Origin: Bacteroidota bacterium | GTDB taxonomy: Bacteria > Bacteroidota > Bacteroidia > Sphingobacteriales > Sphingobacteriaceae | Assembly (NCBI GenBank): GCA_013288465.1 | Contig: JABDBT010000106.1 | Location: 1 to 6,935, forward strand | Length of the DNA stretch: 6,935 nucleotides | Direction: 5' to 3' | Shown here: in pieces, positions 1 through 5,798 of the stretch | Numbering within the stretch: position 1 is the first letter of the stretch | Layout: every line of letters begins with the position of its first letter | Notes under the pieces: model-generated | The model's input: only the letters and a program-made list of their open reading frames with translations | Told to the model about the DNA's origin: nothing | Database searches by the model: none | Position numbers and translations under genes: made by a program

Positions 1-33
1 TATGATGATCATTAATTGCAATTGTTACAATTT

Positions 34-1551
34 TTATTCAAAATCTGAAGCTTTTGGCAATACAGTTGCTGCGCTGCCCAACTTGCTGTTGCCCCTGCTG
101 TAGCTAAAATAGATTATTAAACCAAATACCATCCATCCAAGGGCGCTTAACTGTGTGGCCCGGGGAAGAGAAATTATCATGGCCGAACAAATTAAAATGC
201 CCAATATTGGAACCAACGGAACCAATGGTGTTCTAAATGGCCGCACCAGATTAGGGTCTTTTACACGAAGGATAATTATGCCGATACATACCAGCACAAA
301 TGCAAACAAAGTACCTACAGAGGTAAGGTCGCCCGCAACAGTTTCCGGTAGGAACGCGGCAAAAAGGCCCACAAAAACAAACAATATCATATTGCTTTTA
401 TAAGGTGTTTTGAATTTTGGGTGCAGGTCGGAAAATACTTTTGGCAGCAAACCATCGGTTGACATGGTATAGAAAACCCTTGATTGCCCTAACAGCATCA
501 CCAGTATTACCGATGAAAAACCAAGCAATATAGCTACGGTTACCAATGTTGACAGCCATCCATAACCCGTCATGTACGTGCTGATAGCATAAGCTACCGA
601 AGCTTCCTTACCGGCATGCATAAAATCCTGGTATGGCGCTACACCTGTTAATACCCATGAAAATAAGATGTAAAGAATGGTACAAATAACCAACGAGCCT
701 AATATCCCGATAGGCATATCTTTCTTTGGGTTTTTCGCTTCCTGGGCAGCTGTTGAAACCGCGTCAAAACCTATGAATGCAAAAAATACTATACCGGCGC
801 CCCTAAGCACTCCACCCCATCCATGCCTGAAAAAGTCGGTGTAGGAATATGTGCTCCCATCAGGCAATATAGCCGGCGGTGCATTTGCAGGTATAAGGTA
901 AGGGTGGTGGTTTTTAGCCTGGATATATCCCCATCCGATAGCGATAAATACCAATACAATGGCTACTTTTAAAATTACGATAACAGCATTAACAATAGCT
1001 GATTCCTGCGTGCCTTTGATCAGTAACATTGACAGTAAAAACAGGATAACCAATGCAGGCAGGTTAATAAGGCCATGATGGCTAACACCGTTTATAATAG
1101 CGGCCTCCATTGGCGAATGGCACCACTCGAACGGTATTCGGTGCCCGAGGAGGTTATTAGCGTATTCGCTCCAGCTTATTGATACCGTGGCCGCACCCAG
1201 CGCGTATTCCAGTATCAACGCCCATCCAATTATCCAGGCAACAATTTCGCCCATGGTAGCATACGCGTAAGTATAAGCGCTGCCCGCAATTGGGATAATG
1301 GAGGCAAATTCGGCATAACATAAGCCTGCAAAAGCGCAACCCACGGCCGCAATAATAAATGAAATGGTTACAGCAGGCCCGGCATTGCCACCTGCGGCAG
1401 CGGCGGTCCTTACAAAAAGGCCGGCGCCAATAATGGCCCCAATACCCAGGGCAATCAAATTGCCCGCGCTAAGCGTTCGTTTTAAGGTGTTTTCCCCCTC
1501 CGCGGATGAAGCCAGCAGTTGCTGGATCGATTTCTTTACGAATAAATTCAT
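34..1551 (-). CDS. APC-superfamily amino acid permease, cationic amino acid transporter (CAT) type
   Basis: A complete 505-residue inner-membrane secondary transporter with about 12 predicted helices (roughly 32-50, 58-80, 101-125, 163-180, 184-208, 247-265, 283-303, 333-356, 387-403, 409-428, 443-462, 467-485). The glycine-rich first helix (GIGAIIGAGLFV, 36-47) is the unwound substrate-binding segment of APC carriers. CAT-type signatures are AEFASIIPIAGSAYTY (80-95) and GFDAVSTAAQEAKNP (261-275), followed by the KKDMPIGI loop (276-283). Length and architecture suit prokaryotic CAT-like permeases. The substrate (cationic or other amino acid) cannot be read from the sequence. The chosen ATG gives a normal hydrophilic N-terminus of about 30 residues; it is preceded by an A-run and no Shine-Dalgarno motif, as usual in Bacteroidota. 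The gene lies downstream of hppA on the same strand, but a terminator and its own promoter separate them, so it is probably transcribed alone. No clear terminator is visible in bases 1-33. Confidence 0.93.
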   Translation of the reverse strand: MNLFVKKSIQQLLASSAEGENTLKRTLSAGNLIALGIGAIIGAGLFVRTAAAAGGNAGPAVTISFIIAAVGCAFAGLCYAEFASIIPIAGSAYTYAYATMGEIVAWIIGWALILEYALGAATVSISWSEYANNLLGHRIPFEWCHSPMEAAIINGVSHHGLINLPALVILFLLSMLLIKGTQESAIVNAVIVILKVAIVLVFIAIGWGYIQAKNHHPYLIPANAPPAILPDGSTYSYTDFFRHGWGGVLRGAGIVFFAFIGFDAVSTAAQEAKNPKKDMPIGILGSLVICTILYILFSWVLTGVAPYQDFMHAGKEASVAYAISTYMTGYGWLSTLVTVAILLGFSSVILVMLLGQSRVFYTMSTDGLLPKVFSDLHPKFKTPYKSNMILFVFVGLFAAFLPETVAGDLTSVGTLFAFVLVCIGIIILRVKDPNLVRPFRTPLVPLVPILGILICSAMIISLPRATQLSALGWMVFGLIIYFSYSRGNSKLGSAATVLPKASDFE

Positions 1552-1600
1552 TTTTTTTAGATCAGTTGGTTTTTTATTGAGATAAAATCAGTTAGTTTCC

Positions 1601-1631
1601 CAAACGTAGTTAAATTAATTAGAATTACAAA
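1601..1631 (-). promoter_or_regulatory. Candidate Bacteroidota promoter for the CAT-type permease
   Basis: Read on the minus strand, TTTG (1631-1628) is followed after exactly 19 bases by TACGTTTG (1608-1601). This matches the Bacteroidota primary sigma factor consensus of a -33 TTTG and a -7 TAnnTTTG in both sequence and spacing. Transcription would start near 1596, giving a leader of about 45 bases before the ATG at 1551. It is the best promoter match in the window, assigned by consensus only. Confidence 0.65.
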
Positions 1632-1688
1632 TAGCTAATACAATGCATGCATAGTAAAATGTTTGCTATAGAATATTTCCTCACCGCC

Positions 1689-1712
1689 GCTGTTTGTGTG
1701 GTCACAAACAGC
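1689..1712. repeat. Perfect 10-bp inverted repeat with 4-base loop
   Basis: GCTGTTTGTG (1689-1698) and CACAAACAGC (1703-1712) are exact reverse complements around the loop TGGT. Neither strand has a T-run after the stem, so it does not look like an intrinsic terminator. It sits between the hppA terminator and the permease promoter, about 58 bases upstream of the -33 box. It could be a regulator-binding site or part of a dispersed hairpin repeat together with the neighbouring dyad at 1717-1741. Confidence 0.75.
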
Positions 1713-1716
1713 AAGC

Positions 1717-1741
1717 TGTCCGGTAGTTGTCTGTGCGGACA
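1717..1741. repeat. Second dyad, 6-bp arms, partly similar to the adjacent hairpin
   Basis: TGTCCG (1717-1722) and CGGACA (1736-1741) form an inverted repeat with a 13-base loop. The stretch 1729-1748 aligns without gaps to 1692-1711 at 14 of 20 positions, sharing the pattern GTnTGTGnGGnCACAA, so the two dyads may be diverged copies of one unit 37 bases apart. The role is unknown. Confidence 0.5.
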
Positions 1742-1764
1742 CAAGTAAGGGCGGGAGAAAAACC

Positions 1765-1795
1765 AAAAAAGGCCTCTTATACAGAAGCCCTTTTT
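1765..1795 (-). terminator. Intrinsic terminator of hppA
   Basis: On the minus strand the RNA forms AAAAAGGGCUUCU, loop GUAUA, AGAGGCCUUUUUU. That is a 13-bp stem followed by further U-rich sequence (GGUUUUU). Two positions that are mismatches on the plus strand (1770/1790 and 1774/1786) become U-G and G-U wobble pairs on the minus strand, so the stem is continuous only in the hppA direction. It begins 18 bases after the hppA stop codon and should separate hppA from the downstream permease. Confidence 0.8.
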
Positions 1796-1813
1796 AATAT
1801 TTGGAGGAAAACC

Positions 1814-4048
1814 TTACGATTTCTTATCCACCCTGATCACATGCGTGGTCATGGCCCGTATGTGCAGTTCTTTTTGAATGCGCGGGCTGGTACTAATTTC
1901 TTTATGCAAATGCGGCGCAATAACCAATGAAACGATAGACATCAGCTTGATCAATATATTCATTGACGGGCCTGAAGTATCTTTAAACGGATCGCCCACA
2001 GTATCACCTGTTACGGATGCTTTATGCGGTTCTGATTTTTTATAATACATCTCGCCGTTGATCTCAACGCCTTTTTCGAATGATTTTTTAGCGTTGTCCC
2101 ATGCGCCACCGGCGTTGCTCTGGAAAATGCCCATCAACACACCCGATACGGTAACACCGGCCAATAAACCACCCAATACTTCGGGGCCAAATATAAAACC
2201 AACAATTACCGGGGTAATTAAAGCGATCAAGCCCGGGGCAACCATCTCACGGATAGAGGCTTTGGTTGATATAGCCACACATTTTTCATACTCGGGCTTG
2301 GCTTCGTAGGTCATAATGCCCGGTATCTCATGAAACTGGCGGCGAACTTCTTCAACCATCGCCATTGCCGCACGGCCTACTGCCGAAATACACAATGCCG
2401 AAAATATAAAAGGTATCATACCGCCCACAAATAAGCCGGCCAGCACATCTGCCTTATAAATATCAATATGATCAATACCTGCAACACCCACAAAAGCGGC
2501 AAATAAAGCCAGTGAGGTTAATGCTGCCGATGCAATGGCAAAACCCTTGCCTGTAGCAGCTGTAGTGTTACCAACGGCATCTAAATTGTCTGTACGGTGA
2601 CGTACCTCGGGGGGAAGCTGGCTCATTTCGGCAATACCTCCGGCGTTATCGGCTATCGGGCCAAAAGCGTCAATTGATAATTGCATGGCGGTAGTTGCCA
2701 TCATACCTGCGGCTGCTATAGCCACACCATATAAACCTGCAAAGTGGAACGAACCATAAATACCTGCCGCCAAAACCAAAATAGGCAATACCGTTGACTC
2801 CATACCCACCGCTAAACCGCCAATAATATTGGTAGCATGGCCTGTTGATGACTGGCGGATAATACTTAACACAGGGCGCTTGCCCATAGCAGTATAATAC
2901 TCGGTGATGATAGACATCAGCGTACCTACAATTAAGCCCACTATGATAGAAAGATATACGCCTGTTTTATCAAATACAACAGCGCCTGCTTTAACTACGC
3001 CATCAACCTCATCGCGGCTCATGTGCATCGTATCATCAGGCAGCATCCATCTAACTGCAAAGAAAGTAGCGATAGCTGTTAAAATTATTGATGCCCAGTT
3101 GCCCATATTGAGGGCATGTTGTACGCTATCAGTTTCTTTCTTTATTTTAACTAAGGATGCGCCAACAATGGAGAATATCAATCCTAAGCCTGCAATAACC
3201 ATAGGCAATAATACCGGGGCTATGCCGCCAAAGTTATCATGCGATACAATTTCGCGGCCCAATACCATTGTAGCCAGCATAGTAGCAACGTATGAGCCGA
3301 ACAAATCGGCGCCCATACCGGCCACGTCGCCCACGTTATCGCCTACGTTATCGGCAATAGTTGCGGGGTTGCGCACGTCATCCTCGGGGATGCCTGCTTC
3401 AACTTTACCAACTAAGTCAGCGCCCACATCGGCAGCTTTGGTATAAATACCACCGCCGACACGTGCAAATAATGCGATTGACTCGGCGCCTAACGAAAAT
3501 CCGGCTAAAACATCCAATGCCCTTGCCATTTCTTCGCCGTTTACACTGCCATTTACATTTTTAACATATATGGTATAAAACACGATAAAAAGCGAACCTA
3601 AACCAATAATGGCCAAACCCGCTACGCCTAAACCCATTACGGTACCGCCAGTAAACGATACTTTTAACGCTTTAGCCAAACTGGTACGTGCCGCCTGTGT
3701 TGTGCGTACATTTGCCTTGGTAGCAATGCGCATACCCATATACCCGGCAAATGCCGAAAGGAACGCGCCGCATATAAACGAAATAGCGATAATGGGGCTG
3801 GAAGTAGCCACCGTTGTGCCCGAATAAGCGAGCAATAAACCCGCTATCACCACAAAATAGCCCAGCATCTTCCATTCGGCACGTAAAAAGGCCATGGCGC
3901 CATCGGCTATATAACCCGAAAGCTCGGTCATGTTAGCATCGCCGGTTTCCTGTTTGGTTACCCATGCAGATTTAATTGCCATAACCACCAGCCCAACAAG
4001 CCCAAACACCGGAATTAAATAAATTAAGTAATTGTAGAAAAAATCCAT
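1814..4048 (-). CDS. hppA: K+-dependent membrane-bound ion-translocating pyrophosphatase
   Basis: A complete 744-residue polytopic inner-membrane enzyme that hydrolyses PPi to phosphate and pumps H+ and/or Na+ outward. The family's catalytic motifs are all present: [11 protein letters not shown] (207-217), the Asp/Asn-rich block from R226 to D248 (D233, D237, D241, D248), [12 protein letters not shown] (460-471), D487/D490, GAWDNAKK (648-655) and the last loop with K676, D682, D686, K689 and D690. The K+-dependence determinant [10 protein letters not shown] (493-502) has Ala at 497 where K+-independent enzymes have Lys. The TM6 segment [12 protein letters not shown] (246-257) lacks the gating Glu at both usual places, while TM5 has Glu189 ([14 protein letters not shown]). 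As I recall, this is the Flavobacterium-type H+-pump pattern, so H+ transport is inferred. After the last helix (about 696-711) comes a 33-residue, basic, His-containing tail. The ATG at 4048 leads directly into helix 1. No Shine-Dalgarno motif is present. It has its own terminator. Confidence 0.97.
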   Translation of the reverse strand: MDFFYNYLIYLIPVFGLVGLVVMAIKSAWVTKQETGDANMTELSGYIADGAMAFLRAEWKMLGYFVVIAGLLLAYSGTTVATSSPIIAISFICGAFLSAFAGYMGMRIATKANVRTTQAARTSLAKALKVSFTGGTVMGLGVAGLAIIGLGSLFIVFYTIYVKNVNGSVNGEEMARALDVLAGFSLGAESIALFARVGGGIYTKAADVGADLVGKVEAGIPEDDVRNPATIADNVGDNVGDVAGMGADLFGSYVATMLATMVLGREIVSHDNFGGIAPVLLPMVIAGLGLIFSIVGASLVKIKKETDSVQHALNMGNWASIILTAIATFFAVRWMLPDDTMHMSRDEVDGVVKAGAVVFDKTGVYLSIIVGLIVGTLMSIITEYYTAMGKRPVLSIIRQSSTGHATNIIGGLAVGMESTVLPILVLAAGIYGSFHFAGLYGVAIAAAGMMATTAMQLSIDAFGPIADNAGGIAEMSQLPPEVRHRTDNLDAVGNTTAATGKGFAIASAALTSLALFAAFVGVAGIDHIDIYKADVLAGLFVGGMIPFIFSALCISAVGRAAMAMVEEVRRQFHEIPGIMTYEAKPEYEKCVAISTKASIREMVAPGLIALITPVIVGFIFGPEVLGGLLAGVTVSGVLMGIFQSNAGGAWDNAKKSFEKGVEINGEMYYKKSEPHKASVTGDTVGDPFKDTSGPSMNILIKLMSIVSLVIAPHLHKEISTSPRIQKELHIRAMTTHVIRVDKKS

Positions 4049-4068
4049 ATATATAAATTAATTGTTAA

Positions 4069-4121
4069 AAATCATCATTAATATTAGCCCATTATTATGA
4101 GTTAATTAATGAGGATGATTT
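4069..4121. repeat. Imperfect inverted repeat in the presumed hppA leader
   Basis: AAATCATC followed by ATTAAT (4069-4082) pairs with ATTAAT, a 3-base GAG bulge, then GATGATTT (4105-4121), leaving a 22-base loop. The arms are almost entirely A/T, so the structure would be weak. If hppA transcription starts near 4130, this dyad lies within its leader, 20 bases before the ATG. It could also be a protein-binding dyad or chance in A/T-rich DNA. Confidence 0.45.
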
Positions 4122-4135
4122 GGGTTGCAAATTAG

Positions 4136-4143
4136 CAAAATTA
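4136..4143 (-). promoter_or_regulatory. Candidate -7 box for hppA
   Basis: Read on the minus strand, 4143-4136 is TAATTTTG, an exact match to the Bacteroidota -7 consensus TAnnTTTG. No TTTG or TTG is found 17-23 bases further upstream, so the -33 half is missing or degenerate. Transcription would start near 4130, about 80 bases before the hppA ATG. Confidence 0.35.
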
Positions 4144-4179
4144 ATTTCTTTTAAAATAGCCCATTAATTATAAAATATT

Positions 4180-4210
4180 TTTGGATAAGTTTAGAGTCTG
4201 TATAAGTTTA
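4180..4210 (+). promoter_or_regulatory. Candidate promoter for the LAT-type permease and PBP4 pair
   Basis: TTTG (4180-4183) is followed after 19 bases by TAAGTTTA (4203-4210), a seven-of-eight match to TAnnTTTG with the Bacteroidota spacing. Transcription would begin near 4217, just before the palindromic element, giving a leader of about 136 bases that contains the whole element. An overlapping alternative is TATTTTTG (4176-4183), a full match as a -7 box but without a clear -33 partner. Confidence 0.4.
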
Positions 4211-4222
4211 AAACATATCAAA

Positions 4223-4320
4223 CGTCATTGCGAGGTACGAAGCAATCTCTACACTTGCATATCGGCCATGCAAGTCCGCCGCCTATCTCTTTAGAGATTG
4301 CTTCGTTCCTCGCAATGACG
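4223..4320. repeat. 98-bp palindromic repeat element (REP/MITE-like)
   Basis: The outer arms are 29 bp each (4223-4251 and 4292-4320) and are complementary at 28 positions; the single mismatch is T4236 against T4307. The arms begin CGTCATTGCGAGG and continue through GAAGCAATCTCTA. Inside is a second stem, ACTTGCAT (4253-4260) with ATGCAAGT (4268-4275), around the loop ATCGGCC, then an unpaired 16-base stretch 4276-4291. I recall repeats with the core GTCATTGCGAGG...GAAGCAATC as dispersed intergenic elements in many bacterial genomes, including Sphingobacteriaceae. No coding sequence or obvious target-site duplication is visible, so a non-autonomous element mobilised in trans is plausible. It ends 32 bases before the permease ATG. 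Confidence 0.85.
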
Positions 4321-4352
4321 CTCTTTTATAAAACATTAACCCTTAATCACCA

Positions 4353-5798
4353 ATGGAAAAAAAACCAATAAAGCCTAATTTAAAACATGAGCTGGGCCTG
4401 TTAGACGGTACGATGCTCGTAGCCGGATCAATGATAGGCTCGGGTATTTTTATTGTAAGCGCGGATATTATCCGCAACGTAGGCTCGTCGGGCTGGCTCA
4501 TTGTGGTATGGCTCATTACCGGTTTCATGACCTTAACCGCTGCTGTAAGCTATGGCGAGTTGAGCGCCATGTTCCCCAAAGCAGGCGGGCAATATGTTTA
4601 TTTAAAGGAATCGTACAATAAGCTGGTGGGCTTTTTATACGGCTGGAGCTTTTTCGCGGTGATACAAACCGGTACTATCGCGGCGGTTGGGGTTGCCTTT
4701 TCAAAATTTACCGCCTATTTAATACCGGCTGTAAGCGAAGACAATATATTGTTCAGTACCATGATAGGTTCATGGCATTTTAGTATTAGCGCAGCTCAAA
4801 TTGTTTCTATTGTGATGATCATCCTGCTTACCTTTATTAACACCCGTGGGGTAAAAAGCGGCAAGATCATCCAAAATACTTTTACTTTAACCAAGTTAGC
4901 CAGTTTATTCGGGCTGATCATCTTCGGGCTTATTATGCTTAAAGGCGATGTATGGCACGCTAACTGGACCGATGCCTGGAACATGCACAAGTTAAATCCC
5001 AACGGCAGTATTGCCAATTATACCATGGCCGCCGCGCTGGGCGCTGTTGCCGCATCAATGGTTGGTTCCATTTTTAGCAGCGATGCCTGGAACAGCGTAA
5101 CCTTTATTGCCGGCGAAATGAAAAACCCGCAACGCAATGTGGGGCTAAGCTTGTTTTTGGGCACTTTAATTGTCACCATTATTTATGTAAGCGCCAATAT
5201 TATGTACACCGGCGTTTTGCCTTTACATGATATTGCCACTGCCGACAAGGACCGGGTAGCCGTAGCGGCATCGCAGGTAATATTTGGCCATGCCGGTACG
5301 GTTATTATAGCGCTGATGATCATGGTATCAACTTTTGGCTGTAATAACGGGTTGATCATGTCGGGCGCGCGTGTTTATTATACCATGGCGAAGGATGGCC
5401 TGTTTTTTAAACGTACAAGTACTTTAAATAAGTTTTCGGTACCGAGTTTTGGGTTATGGATACAATGTTTAGTAGCCGGAATACTTTGTTTAAGCGGTAA
5501 GTATGGCGACTTATTGGATATGATATCATTTGTAGTGGTATTATTTTATGTGCTCACCATTTTGGGTATTTATATTTTACGCGTAAAACGCCCCGATGCC
5601 GAAAGGCCCTACAAAGCTTTTGGCTACCCGGTTTTACCTGCCATTTATATAATTATGGGCATAGCCTTTTGTATTTTATTAATTATATACAAACCAAACT
5701 TCACCTGGCCGGGTTTAATTATTGTATTGATAGGCATCCCTATTTATTACATTACGCAAAGCTATAACAAGCATGAAGAAACAAATATGGTTAATTAG
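4353..5798 (+). CDS. APC-superfamily amino acid permease, LAT/SteT type
   Basis: A complete 481-residue inner-membrane amino acid carrier with about 12 predicted helices (roughly 17-38, 46-68, 92-115, 145-162, 180-197, 222-242, 264-286, 315-340, 365-382, 388-409, 426-445, 450-470). The first helix carries the substrate-site motif GSMIGSGIFIV (25-35). Other family marks are YGELSAMFPKAGGQYVYLKE (67-86), NTRGVKSGKIIQN (163-175), SSDAWNSVTFIAGEMKNPQR (242-261) and ARVYYTMAKDGL (339-350). These place it nearer the L-type/SteT-like exchangers than the CAT-type permease at 34-1551. Uniport, exchange or proton coupling, and the substrate, cannot be told from sequence. The ATG at 4353 follows a stretch without a Shine-Dalgarno motif and gives a short cytoplasmic lysine-rich N-terminus. 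The stop overlaps the PBP4-like gene by 26 bases, so co-transcription is likely. Confidence 0.94.
   Translation: MEKKPIKPNLKHELGLLDGTMLVAGSMIGSGIFIVSADIIRNVGSSGWLIVVWLITGFMTLTAAVSYGELSAMFPKAGGQYVYLKESYNKLVGFLYGWSFFAVIQTGTIAAVGVAFSKFTAYLIPAVSEDNILFSTMIGSWHFSISAAQIVSIVMIILLTFINTRGVKSGKIIQNTFTLTKLASLFGLIIFGLIMLKGDVWHANWTDAWNMHKLNPNGSIANYTMAAALGAVAASMVGSIFSSDAWNSVTFIAGEMKNPQRNVGLSLFLGTLIVTIIYVSANIMYTGVLPLHDIATADKDRVAVAASQVIFGHAGTVIIALMIMVSTFGCNNGLIMSGARVYYTMAKDGLFFKRTSTLNKFSVPSFGLWIQCLVAGILCLSGKYGDLLDMISFVVVLFYVLTILGIYILRVKRPDAERPYKAFGYPVLPAIYIIMGIAFCILLIIYKPNFTWPGLIIVLIGIPIYYITQSYNKHEETNMVN

Larger units (their letters stand above)
4049..4352. other. Divergent intergenic region between hppA and the LAT-type permease
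   Basis: This 304-base, A/T-rich region shows no convincing coding sequence. It holds, in order, an imperfect dyad near the hppA start, a minus-strand -7-like box, a plus-strand promoter candidate, and a 98-bp palindromic element. A 10-bp direct repeat, TAGCCCATTA, occurs at 4085-4094 and 4157-4166. The last 32 bases before the plus-strand gene (4321-4352) contain no TAnnTTTG box and no Shine-Dalgarno motif. Confidence 0.8.

Noticed and set aside
1..33. A short palindromic stretch (ATTGT/ACAAT, 21-31) as a terminator of the CAT-type permease
   Set aside because: The arms are 5 bp and A/T-rich with a one-base loop, too weak to call; the true terminator may lie outside the window.
1689..1712. 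The perfect hairpin as an intrinsic terminator
   Set aside because: Neither strand has a T-run after the stem, and a better terminator for hppA exists at 1765-1795.
1727..1930. A 67-codon plus-strand frame running over the hppA terminator and 3' end
   Set aside because: It overlaps the terminator hairpin and the antisense of the hppA tail and has no promoter or family resemblance.
2904..3446. An open frame of 180 codons on the plus strand
   Set aside because: It lies wholly antisense to the pyrophosphatase gene, whose product matches its family throughout. The plus-strand translation is low-complexity and matches no family I recognise; it is a shadow of the real frame.
4223..4320. The palindromic element as a CRISPR repeat, small-RNA gene or bidirectional terminator
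   Set aside because: There is only one unit with inverted arms and no spacer series; no T-run follows either arm; and no promoter is apparent within it. A dispersed palindromic repeat fits better.
34..5798. The two permeases and hppA as one functional transport cluster
   Set aside because: hppA and the LAT-type permease are divergent, and a terminator plus a promoter separate hppA from the CAT-type permease, so adjacency alone does not support a shared system.
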